The notes: generated by a model not told the origin, from the sequence alone. A DNA stretch of 7,200 nucleotides from Bacteroidales bacterium (GCA_004556005.1 SFJA01000078.1:1-7200); one strand, 5' to 3'; shown: positions 1 to 6,151, counted from the stretch's first letter. Translations and numbers: made by a program.

Positions 1-1
1 C

Positions 2-82
2 TCGGATGGTAAACCCATCTCAGGGATAACGACAAATAGTCAACTTATACCAGTAATAATCTATAAACCCGAGTCAACCTAA
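2..82 (+). CDS. Possible C-terminal fragment of an unidentified protein (5' end outside window)
   Basis: One frame is open from the left edge to a TAA at 80-82 and encodes about 26 residues ending in PVIIYKPEST. The reading has a normal protein-like mix of residues, and the frame enters from outside the window. However, an open stretch of this length arises by chance roughly a quarter of the time. No family can be recognised. A short hairpin (gatgg/ccatc, about 5-19) lies inside it. It could equally be non-coding sequence bordering the repeat region that begins near 136. Confidence 0.22.
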   Translation, partial: SDGKPISGITTNSQLIPVIIYKPEST

Positions 83-135
83 ATCAGGAAAGTACAAACC
101 CCCAACGACCGCGGCAGGCGGGCCATTTCGCTGCG

Positions 136-435
136 GCAACGAAAATTAGAATCGGACGCGTCAGATCGCAGCCGCGACGGCCGCAGCAGGCGAAACAATT
201 CTTCTGTGACGCTACGAAGATTAGAATTTGACGCGGAAGATCGTTGCCGCCACGGCAGCTACAGGCGAAACTATTCTTCTTTGACGCTACGAAGATTAGA
301 ATTTGACGCGGAAGATCGTTGCCGCCACGGCAGCTACAGGCAAAACTATTCTTCTTTGCCGCTACGAAAATTAGAATCGGACGCGGAAGATCGCTGCCGC
401 TACGAAATCAGCAGGCGAAACCATTCTCTCCTGCA
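136..435. repeat. Tandem repeat A: four 75-bp units
   Basis: Units start at 136, 211, 286 and 361, a period of exactly 75 bp. Units 2 and 3 differ at only two positions, which points to a recent duplication. Units 1 and 4 are more diverged and share a variant (gaaaattagaatcggacgcg) where units 2 and 3 have gaagattagaatttgacgcg. Each unit has a common core ending in an aggc(g/a)aaac motif. Units 2 and 3 also contain a small tgccg-cca-cggca hairpin. Because 75 is a multiple of three, reading frames stay open across the array, including one that repeats 25 residues from about 206 to 490. The residues are arginine-rich and show no signal, domain or good start, so I regard the array as non-coding. 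Confidence 0.9.
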
Positions 436-784
436 TCGATTCCCAAGTCTGGGCCTGAAATCAAGAATCACTGCACGAAAGAGGGTGTAAACGGGGAAAA
501 GCATACATCGATTCGCAAGTCTGGGCCTGAAATCAAGAATCGGTGCACGAAAGTGGGGTTAAATGGGGAAAAGCTTGCATCGATTCGCAAGTCTGGCCCT
601 GAAATCAGGAATCAATGCACGCAGGAGGGTTTAAACGGGAAAAACTTGCATCGATTCGCAAGTTTGGGCTTGAAATCAAGAATCGATGCACGCATGAGGG
701 CATAAACAGGCAAAACCTACATCGATTCGCAAGTCTGGCCCTGAAATCAAGAATCGATGCACGAAAGAGGGTGTAAACGGGGAA
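434..784. repeat. Tandem repeat B: five 71/72-bp units, each with an inverted repeat
   Basis: Units start at 434, 506, 578, 649 and 720 (spacing 72, 72, 71, 71). The spacing is not a constant multiple of three, which argues against coding. Each unit holds arms of the form tgcatcgattc and gaatcgatgca separated by a conserved loop of about 22 bases. The pairing is a perfect 11 bp in unit 4 (647-657 with 680-690), nine or more in unit 5, and has one to two mismatches in units 1-3. The second part of each unit (cga..gaggg.ntaaacggggaaaa) is more variable. Units 1 and 5 match best there. The array begins exactly where repeat A ends. There are no unique spacers, so it is not a CRISPR array. Confidence 0.9.
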
Positions 785-875
785 GACCGCGCAGGTCATC
801 CCCAGCACGCGTTCATTAGATGAGTCGCTCTGGAGGTAAGTTGGAGGTAATTTGTGTGAACGCTGGTTCGACAGT

Positions 876-953
876 GGCGGCAAAAGCGGGTGCTGATGCG
901 CCCGGAGGCGGCATTTCCCTATGTTTTTGCCGCCGAGGGTGCGCAGCACCCGC
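876..953. other. Dense inverted-repeat region, potential structured RNA or DNA element
   Basis: Three pairings are visible. A 10-bp perfect inverted repeat ggcggcaaaa (876-885) / ttttgccgcc (925-934) encloses a second hairpin cgggtgc-tgat-gcgcccg (887-904, one G-T pair). Immediately outside is a third hairpin, gggtgc-gca-gcaccc (937-951). In addition gcgggtgctg (886-895) can pair instead with cagcacccgc (944-953), so two mutually exclusive folds exist. There is no T-tract at the end. No known RNA family is recognised. Confidence 0.5.
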
Positions 954-960
954 CCCAAAA

Positions 961-1050
961 GCCGCCACGCTCAACGACCCACCGCCACGAAACCAACCGA
1001 AGCCGCCACGAAACCAGCCGAAGCCGCCACGCTCAACGCCCCGCCGCCAC
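961..1050. repeat. Short tandem repeat, about four 20/21-bp units
   Basis: Units begin with gccgccacg or a one-base variant at 961, 981, 1002 and 1023. The inner two continue as aaacca(a/g)ccg and the outer two as ctcaacg, giving an outer-inner-inner-outer pattern. The tract is C-rich on the + strand. Frames through it read as low-complexity proline/arginine peptides, and I find no reason to call a gene. Confidence 0.75.
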
Positions 1051-1091
1051 AAAAAGGGCCAGAACCGCAGATAGGAGTTCTGCGCTTTTTT
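1051..1091 (+). terminator. Imperfect terminator-like hairpin with T6 tail
   Basis: The left arm begins with five A residues (1051-1055) and ends in agaac (1061-1065). The right arm begins gttct (1077-1081) and ends in six T residues (1086-1091). The stem is interrupted by two adjacent mismatches and closes on an 11-base loop. Since A5 and T6 lie at the two ends, it could work in both directions. An alternative five-pair stem cgcag/ctgcg overlaps it. It would separate the repeat region from the gene starting at 1115. Confidence 0.4.
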
Positions 1092-1093
1092 CG

Positions 1094-1101
1094 TAATTTT
1101 G
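1094..1101 (+). promoter_or_regulatory. Candidate Bacteroidetes -7 promoter box upstream of the lipoprotein gene
   Basis: TAATTTTG matches the TAnnTTTG consensus exactly and lies 13 bases before the ATG at 1115. No clear -33 TTTG is present about 20 bases upstream; the nearest resemblance is ttctg near 1078-1082. Transcription would begin around 1106-1108, giving a leader under 10 bases, which is short. It also falls directly after the terminator-like hairpin. Confidence 0.35.
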
Positions 1102-1114
1102 TCCAAACAATCGG

Positions 1115-1516
1115 ATGAAAAGCTTTCTTATCATACTCGGCCTTATCCTGTCCTGCACCTTCAGCGACAGGTCACCCTTTGATGAGAAAGGTCGGGGGCC
1201 TGCACAAGACTGCGTCATCGGTTCAGAAAACCAGGATGCGGGATTGCGGGACTTCGACTGGAAATCCCAAGGCATCCTTCCGTCCCACACCGCAGGATTC
1301 AGCGGAGAAAACAACAGCGTCACATCCTCAGTAAGGTCCACAAACTCCGGCCGCAGGGCTCAGCCTTCCGACAAAGATCCTTTCCGAATCATCAAGGACG
1401 GAAAGACAATAGACAAAAACAACTTCGACACATTCCGGGCGGAGCTGAAACAGTTCCCGTCCGGGATACATTCCACAAAACGATATATCCACTCCATCTG
1501 TCAATTGCTGATTTAG
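1115..1516 (+). CDS. Small putative lipoprotein of unknown function
   Basis: The frame encodes 133 residues from ATG 1115 to TAG 1514-1516. Residues 1-14 read MKSFLIILGLILSC: a basic residue, a hydrophobic core and a lipobox-like ILSC with Cys14. This predicts signal peptidase II processing and anchoring in the envelope. The remaining 119 residues are polar, with a Ser/Asn-rich stretch around residues 60-85. A more ordered C-terminal part follows (FRIIKDGKTID, then FPSGIHSTKRYIHSICQLLI at the very end), which ends unusually hydrophobic. I have a vague memory of similar C-termini in small uncharacterised Bacteroidales proteins, but cannot name a family. The next gene starts 103 bases downstream, across two hairpins. 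The start follows a -7 promoter-like box, with no Shine-Dalgarno sequence. Chance coding is possible but the signal peptide argues for a real gene. Confidence 0.6.
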   Translation: MKSFLIILGLILSCTFSDRSPFDEKGRGPAQDCVIGSENQDAGLRDFDWKSQGILPSHTAGFSGENNSVTSSVRSTNSGRRAQPSDKDPFRIIKDGKTIDKNNFDTFRAELKQFPSGIHSTKRYIHSICQLLI

Positions 1517-1517
1517 C

Positions 1518-1583
1518 AATCTGAAACAAGAAAGCGCTTCAGATTTGAATAAGATTTCCAAGGACAGAATTTCTCCTTGGGAA
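1518..1583 (+). promoter_or_regulatory. Two consecutive stem-loops between the lipoprotein gene and the Ca2+ antiporter gene
   Basis: Hairpin 1 is aatctgaa (1518-1525) with ttcagatt (1538-1545), eight perfect pairs around a 12-base loop that itself overlaps a small palindrome, aagcgctt. It starts one base after the upstream stop codon. Hairpin 2 is tttccaagga (1555-1564) with tccttgggaa (1574-1583), ten pairs including one G-U and a nine-base loop. Neither is followed by a T-tract, so ordinary intrinsic termination is unlikely. They could be a leader that controls the antiporter, a processing or stability signal between co-transcribed genes, or a weak terminator. No known riboswitch class is recognised. 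Confidence 0.5.
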
Positions 1584-1619
1584 CAAACACCATCAGTATC
1601 AACAAACAGAGTATCAGCA

Positions 1620-2573
1620 ATGACAATCATTTTGCTACTGGTCGGCCTGGGACTCATAGTCCTCGGCGCAGACTGGCTTGTTGACGGGGCCTCAGCGATA
1701 GCGAGAAAGGCCGGCGTCAGCGAATTCGTCATAGGCCTTACAATCGTAGGCTTCGGGACATCCTGTCCGGAACTCGTCGTAAGCCTGACGGGAGCCATAC
1801 AGGGCAACGCAGATATATCCATAGGCAATGTAATCGGTTCCAACATATTCAACGTCCTCTTCATTCTCGGCATCACAGCACTACTGATGCCGGTGTCTAT
1901 GACAGAGGAAAACCGCAAAAGGGACATACCGCTTACCCTGGCGGCCTCTGTCATACTTGTGCTTTTCGGAATGAACAAAACCCTGCTGGGCATAGGTAAC
2001 GCAGATTCACTGTCAAGGCTTGAAGGCATAGGCTTCCTTCTACTGTTCGCCGCATATATGTTCTTCTGCTTCAAATTCGATCCGAAAGAAAAGACAGATA
2101 TGTCTGAACAGAAGCGGATGAAGCTGCCGCTTGCCATACTCGCAGTCGCAGCCGGCCTTGCCGGACTCATCTTCGGAGGCGAACTTTTCGTCGATTCCGC
2201 CACCGCCCTGGCAAGGAGACTCGGCGTCAGCGACAGGTTCATCGCGATTACCATCCTCGCCGGAGGGACATCACTTCCCGAACTCGCCACCTGCATCGTA
2301 GCGGCAGCAAGGCACAAAGACCAACTGGCTCTGGGGAATATACTCGGCTCGAACGTTTTCAACATATTGCTTATTCTCGGATGCTCTTCCGTGATTACGC
2401 CCCTGTCATTCCAGGGAATGAGCCTCGTGGATGCCGGAGTTCTCATTGCCAGCTGCGTGATGCTGCTGCTTTGGGCATATAGCGGCAGAAAATGCCGCAT
2501 AGACCGCTGGGAAGGAGCCCTGATGCTGCTCTTTATCGCAGCCTATTACTACTATCTTTTCGTAAAACCGTAA
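1620..2573 (+). CDS. CaCA-family sodium/calcium antiporter (YrbG/CaxA type)
   Basis: This is a 317-residue inner-membrane cation exchanger of the Ca2+:cation antiporter superfamily, expected to move Ca2+ against Na+ (or K+/H+). It has the family's two inverted alpha repeats. In the first, GFGTSCPE ends at Glu51 and is followed by GN70, GSN75 and Asn78. In the second, AGGTSLPE ends at Glu221 and is followed by GN240, GSN245 and Asn248. The offsets of 19, 24 and 27 residues are identical in both, so all the cation-coordinating positions are intact. About ten hydrophobic segments are visible, with a charged central loop near residues 150-165 (FDPKEKTDMSEQKRMK). The frame is open further upstream to a TTG at 1545, but ATG 1620 puts helix 1 at the N-terminus as usual and leaves the upstream hairpins untranslated. 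The length is typical for the family. It is 13 bases upstream of the next gene and probably heads a cation-transport operon. Confidence 0.95.
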   Translation: MTIILLLVGLGLIVLGADWLVDGASAIARKAGVSEFVIGLTIVGFGTSCPELVVSLTGAIQGNADISIGNVIGSNIFNVLFILGITALLMPVSMTEENRKRDIPLTLAASVILVLFGMNKTLLGIGNADSLSRLEGIGFLLLFAAYMFFCFKFDPKEKTDMSEQKRMKLPLAILAVAAGLAGLIFGGELFVDSATALARRLGVSDRFIAITILAGGTSLPELATCIVAAARHKDQLALGNILGSNVFNILLILGCSSVITPLSFQGMSLVDAGVLIASCVMLLLWAYSGRKCRIDRWEGALMLLFIAAYYYYLFVKP

Positions 2574-2586
2574 CAATATCAACAAA

Positions 2587-3024
2587 ATGGAATACAGTCT
2601 CAAAAGGGTCCATACAGGAAAGGACCTCGCAATATCGGCAACAATTCTTCTCGCCGGAATCGGCTTGTTCTTTGTAAACAAGGGACTGGGCATCTGCATA
2701 GGAATATGCGGAGTGCTTATGTGTCTTTTCTATAAGGGAGGATATAAGAAAGACGGCCGGGGCATCCTGCTGTCAAAGAAATCTGAGGACATCTGTAAAG
2801 AGTGCAGAAGTTCCATAATGGAATTCCTGGAAGGAAAGAATGCTAAACCCGAGTTAAAACAAGGAAACAACGGAGGCAGCATCAGGATTGAAATATATTT
2901 CAATAAAACTGAAAAAATCGCATACGTACAGATATATGATTTCTGCAACTACAACTATGAACCTGCGACCGGCATCATCGAACTCGATGGCGACAGGGCG
3001 GAAAAACTGATTTCTTCGTTATAG
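2587..3024 (+). CDS. Two-helix membrane protein of unknown function
   Basis: The product has 145 residues and starts at ATG 2587, 13 bases after the antiporter stop. Residues 14-30 (LAISATILLAGIGLFFV) and 34-49 (LGICIGICGVLMCLFY) form two closely spaced transmembrane helices, so both ends probably lie in the cytoplasm. The soluble C-terminal part (about 54-145) contains a Cys-x2-Cys pair at ICKEC, an acidic helix and a predicted beta-rich segment (IRIEIYFNKTEKIAYVQIYDF), ending in GIIELDGDRAEKLISSL. I recognise no named domain. Its stop codon is separated from the following potassium antiporter by only four bases, so translation may be coupled. Its place between two cation exchangers suggests an accessory role in ion homeostasis, which is inference only. 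Confidence 0.88.
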   Translation: MEYSLKRVHTGKDLAISATILLAGIGLFFVNKGLGICIGICGVLMCLFYKGGYKKDGRGILLSKKSEDICKECRSSIMEFLEGKNAKPELKQGNNGGSIRIEIYFNKTEKIAYVQIYDFCNYNYEPATGIIELDGDRAEKLISSL

Positions 3025-3028
3025 ACTT

Positions 3029-4621
3029 ATGGCACTGTACCTACTGATATTCTCGGCTATTGTCGTCACCTGCATATTCTTCAACAAGTTTTCCGGAAAG
3101 ATCGGGATACCCGTCCTGCTCTTCTTCCTTATGCTCGGCCTTCTGTGCGGCAGCCAGAATGACGGATTTGCGTCGCAGTGGGCCTGGATAGTAGGAAAGA
3201 TCAGCACCATAGCGCTTATATTCATAATGTTCTATGGCGGCTTCGGGACGAGATGGAAATCCGCCAGGCCCGTGGCCGTGGAGGCGGGGCTGCTTGCGAC
3301 TGTCGGGGTGGCCCTTACGGCGGCCCTTGTCGGGCTGTTCTGCCACTTTGCACTGGGATGGGCCTGGCTCGAGAGCTTCCTGATGGGTGCAGTCATAAGT
3401 TCCACGGATGCGGCGACGGTATTTTCCATACTCCGTTCCCGGAAGCTGGGTCTCAAGAACAACAGCGCCCCTCTGCTTGAGGTGGAAAGCGGCTCCAACG
3501 ACCCTATGTCATATATGCTTACAGCCGTAATGCTGTCTCTTTTCGACGGCGGCATTACGGCCGGAGGCATAGTATGGCAGATATTCTCACAGATAGCTTT
3601 CGGAGTTGCAGGCGGATTGGCGATATCGGGCATTGCCGTATTCTTCCTTAAAAAAATCAACTTCCAGAGCAACGGATTCGACCTGCTCCTGTTCATAGCA
3701 ATCGCGCTTGTATCATACGCCCTGCCGGACCTGCTTGGCGGCAACGGCTACCTGAGCGCGTACATCGTGGGCATTGTCCTCGGCAACAGCGAATTTCCCG
3801 GACGGAAGCCCCTGGTCTCTTTCTTCGACGCCGTAACGAGTCTGATGCAGATAGTCATATTCTTCCTGCTTGGAATGCTTGCGGTACCGTCGAAGCTGCT
3901 TCACTCGCTGCTGCCGGCCCTGATCATATTCGCATTCCTCAGCTTTGCAGCCCGTCCGCTGGCAGTGGGCGCTGTCCTGTCCCCTTTCAGGAAATATCCG
4001 TTCAGACAACTGGGGCTCATTTCGTTCGTCGGACTTCGCGGGGCTGCATCAATAGTGTTCGCAATCAATATACTGACGTCGGGCGTGGAACTGAAAAACG
4101 ACATATTCAGCATAGTGTTCTGCATAGTGCTGGTATCCATTGCGCTTCAGGGGACGCTCGTCCCGGCCGTAGCGAAAGCCACTGGAATGACCGATGCCGG
4201 CGAGGACGTGATGACGACCTTCAGCGACTTCAGCGAAAAGGCAGAGATGTCCTTCGGAGCGATACGTATCAAGGAGACAAGCAGCTGGAAGAACCGGCAT
4301 ATCAAGGACCTGGACTTGCCGCAGGACTGCATTATCGCACTCGTGGTACGCGGGGATATGCGCATCGTACCGAAAGGCAGCACCCTGCTTGAAGCCGGTG
4401 ACGAGATTGTCCTTTGCACACGCTCGTTTCAGGGCAGTAACACAGACAATCTTGTCCAGCACACCCTGTCCGAAAACAGCAAGTGGGCCGGCCACAGGGT
4501 GAGCGAATACCCTAAAAAGGACGGGACTCTGCTCGTGATGATCCAAAGAGGCGATGAAAAGATAATCCCCAACGGAAACACCATTCTCAAGGCAGGCGAC
4601 ATACTCGTCCTGCTCAATTGA
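3029..4621 (+). CDS. nhaP2: Potassium/proton antiporter, CPA1 family, NhaP2/CvrA type
   Basis: The product has 530 residues. The N-terminal part, to about residue 385, is a multi-helix cation:proton antiporter domain. It retains the ion-site residues of the CPA1 family: STDAAT with Asp127, and GSNDP with Asn157-Asp158. A conserved GLRGA motif follows with Arg337. This matches the Asp/Asn-Asp/Arg set of characterised NhaP proteins. The cytoplasmic tail holds an RCK_C (TrkA_C) domain from about residue 409 to 470 (FGAIRIKE ... GDEIVLCTRSF). A second, shorter RCK_C-like copy runs from about 484 to 530 (SKWAGHRV ... AGDILVLLN). Such domains bind ligands and gate K+ transport. The role expected is K+ (or Na+) extrusion in exchange for protons, in osmotic and pH balance. 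The ATG lies four bases after the upstream stop, and the family N-terminus fits. Its TGA overlaps a possible TTG start of the next gene. The symbol is a family-level assignment. Confidence 0.93.
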   Translation: MALYLLIFSAIVVTCIFFNKFSGKIGIPVLLFFLMLGLLCGSQNDGFASQWAWIVGKISTIALIFIMFYGGFGTRWKSARPVAVEAGLLATVGVALTAALVGLFCHFALGWAWLESFLMGAVISSTDAATVFSILRSRKLGLKNNSAPLLEVESGSNDPMSYMLTAVMLSLFDGGITAGGIVWQIFSQIAFGVAGGLAISGIAVFFLKKINFQSNGFDLLLFIAIALVSYALPDLLGGNGYLSAYIVGIVLGNSEFPGRKPLVSFFDAVTSLMQIVIFFLLGMLAVPSKLLHSLLPALIIFAFLSFAARPLAVGAVLSPFRKYPFRQLGLISFVGLRGAASIVFAINILTSGVELKNDIFSIVFCIVLVSIALQGTLVPAVAKATGMTDAGEDVMTTFSDFSEKAEMSFGAIRIKETSSWKNRHIKDLDLPQDCIIALVVRGDMRIVPKGSTLLEAGDEIVLCTRSFQGSNTDNLVQHTLSENSKWAGHRVSEYPKKDGTLLVMIQRGDEKIIPNGNTILKAGDILVLLN

Positions 4622-4631
4622 ATCAAATTCG

Positions 4632-4639
4632 TACCTTTG
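4632..4639 (+). promoter_or_regulatory. Candidate -7 promoter box for the MATE gene
   Basis: TACCTTTG, followed by C, fits the Bacteroidetes TAnnTTTG(C) box and lies 10 bases after the nhaP2 stop and 20 bases before ATG 4660. A -33 TTTG is not evident at the normal distance. If it is used, transcription begins near 4645, and the in-frame TTG at 4618 cannot be the start. The box therefore supports ATG 4660. Confidence 0.5.
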
Positions 4640-4659
4640 CGCGGCAATATAAAAAGAGT

Positions 4660-6033
4660 ATGTACAGCTTCAGGAAATACCTGCCGTTCTACAAGAGAAA
4701 TCTGAAGGTCGCGTTCCCGGTTATGGTCACCCAGGCCGGGCAGGTTGTGGTGCAGCTTGCCGACAACATAATGGTCGGGCACGTGGGTACCGCGGAGCTG
4801 GCCGGAGTATCCTTCGCGAACGCCATATTCATGATAGGCTTCGTCACGCTTATTGGCTTCTCGCAGGGACTCACGCCCCTGGTGGGCGAAAGCTACGCAA
4901 AGGGACAGCATCAGAGGGCCTCGCAGCTGCTGCGCAACTCATTCACACTCAATCTGCTCATATACCTTGCGGCTGGCCTGCTGCTAACAGGCGTCGGCTT
5001 CTTCATGCCGCGGATGGGACAGGATCCGCAGGTGGTGCCCTTCGCGCAGACATATTACTTCATAATGCTGGTTTCGCTGATTCCGTCATCCGTATTCTTC
5101 AGCGCCCGCTTCTTCGCCGACGGACTCGGAGACACCCGGCACGCGATGTGGATCACGGTCGCATCCAATATCCTGAACATATTCCTCAACTGGCTGCTCA
5201 TTTTCGGCCATTTCGGGCTCCCGGCCCTCGGGGTTACAGGCGCTGCCATCGCGACTCTCATTTCCAGGTTCTTCTGTTCCGGCATCTTCGTGGCGGTGCT
5301 CTTCAAAGCCCGGACCTTCTCGCAATATGCCCGTGAAGCATTGACGGAAAGAATTGACCGTCAGACCATTGCAGCAATATCCCGCCTTTCGTTGCCCATA
5401 GCCCTTTCGAGCATGCTAGAATCGACGGCCTTCAGTTTCGCAGTCATTATGGTCGGCTGGATAGGCAAGGTGGAGCTGGCGGCGCACCAGATTGCCAATT
5501 CGCTGGGCCAGCTTTCGTTTATGGTCGCCTGCGGCATAGGCGCTGCTGCAACGATACGCGTCTCGCACCAGTTCGGCGCAGGCCGTATCGACGACACACT
5601 TATGGCCGGCAGGGCCTCCGTGCATATGGGCGTCTTTTATATGTTCGCCTGCGGCCTGCTGTTCGTCCTGCTGCGGAACGTACTGCCCTACGCATATACC
5701 TCCGACCCCGAAGTCGTAAAATATGCCTCCAGACTGATTGTGATGCTCAGTCTCTACCAGATTTCCGACGCCGTGCAGCTGACGTCAATGGCTTCGCTCC
5801 GTGGACTTAAGGACACCAAGAGGCCTATGCTCTACGCTGCCATGTCCTATTACGGCATCGCCATCCCTTCCGCCTACCTCTTCGCTTTCGTGTTCGGCAT
5901 CGGCCCCGAAGGCGTATGGCTAGGCCTTCTGCTCGGTCTCAGCGTCGCCGCCGTCCTCTTCTACCGCCGCTTCCACCGCATCTGCCGCGAGGCCGCGAAG
6001 CCGGAAACGAACTTCGTGCACAGGCCGAGATAG
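4660..6033 (+). CDS. MATE-family multidrug efflux transporter, NorM-like
   Basis: From ATG 4660 the product has 457 residues with about twelve transmembrane helices in two MATE halves. It should export cationic drugs or metabolites in exchange for Na+ or H+. Residues equivalent to the cation site of Vibrio cholerae NorM are present at almost the same numbers: Asp35 in QLADNIMVGH, Glu254 in SMLESTAF and Asp370 in QISDAVQL. The second signature, SLRGLKDTKRPM, follows Asp370. The frame extends upstream to a TTG at 4618 that overlaps the nhaP2 stop, but the extra 14 residues are not membrane-like and the promoter box lies within them. The last ten residues (PETNFVHRPR) look unrelated to the helix before them. 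The phase shifted by one base gives a charged helical tail, so a recent one-base deletion near 6000 is likely to have replaced the C-terminus. The core transporter is intact and probably functional. Confidence 0.93.
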   Translation: MYSFRKYLPFYKRNLKVAFPVMVTQAGQVVVQLADNIMVGHVGTAELAGVSFANAIFMIGFVTLIGFSQGLTPLVGESYAKGQHQRASQLLRNSFTLNLLIYLAAGLLLTGVGFFMPRMGQDPQVVPFAQTYYFIMLVSLIPSSVFFSARFFADGLGDTRHAMWITVASNILNIFLNWLLIFGHFGLPALGVTGAAIATLISRFFCSGIFVAVLFKARTFSQYAREALTERIDRQTIAAISRLSLPIALSSMLESTAFSFAVIMVGWIGKVELAAHQIANSLGQLSFMVACGIGAAATIRVSHQFGAGRIDDTLMAGRASVHMGVFYMFACGLLFVLLRNVLPYAYTSDPEVVKYASRLIVMLSLYQISDAVQLTSMASLRGLKDTKRPMLYAAMSYYGIAIPSAYLFAFVFGIGPEGVWLGLLLGLSVAAVLFYRRFHRICREAAKPETNFVHRPR

Positions 6034-6092
6034 AGGAAGAGAAGTACCGCCAGGAAAAGGAGGCGTACAAACGGCAGAAGAGGGGCTTATGA
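6003..6092 (+). pseudogene. Out-of-frame charged tail, probable former C-terminus of the MATE protein
   Basis: In the frame whose codons start at 6003, 6006 and so on, the sequence reads GNELRAQAEIEEEK, then YRQEKEAYKRQKRGL, ending at TGA 6090-6092. This strongly charged, helix-forming stretch is what one would expect on the cytoplasmic end of a membrane protein. It starts where the MATE frame loses similarity to a normal tail. Loss of one base (or gain of two) between about 5990 and 6006 would explain it. A sequencing error would look the same. An ATG at 6089 overlaps its stop but opens only 16 codons. Confidence 0.4.
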
Positions 6093-6151
6093 ACACCCGG
6101 CTTGACATAGTCTCTCAAGGACGATGCCGAAAGCGGTAACCAAGACGCAAA

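Noticed and set aside
206..705. Open reading frames across the tandem repeats (arginine-rich, 25-residue repeats)
   Set aside because: They are open because the repeat period is a multiple of three in array A. The B array shifts frame with 71-bp units, several frames are open at once, and there is no start signal or domain.
434..784. CRISPR array
   Set aside because: The segments between the conserved blocks are themselves repeats with only moderate divergence, not unique spacers. Unit length is wrong and there are no cas genes.
820..1074. 84-residue frame rich in Pro, Arg and Ala
   Set aside because: The second half is only the short tandem repeat and the first half coincides with strong hairpins. 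Low complexity, no recognisable domain, and several other frames are also open.
1545..1619. Longer N-terminus of the Ca2+ antiporter from TTG 1545
   Set aside because: The added 25 residues are polar and absent from the family pattern, and the DNA there forms hairpins. ATG 1620 places the first helix at the N-terminus.
1328..2500. 390-residue frame on the minus strand
   Set aside because: It lies antisense to the antiporter gene, whose alpha-repeat motifs are fully intact on the + strand. The antisense product is low-complexity Ser/Pro/Met-rich and is a shadow.
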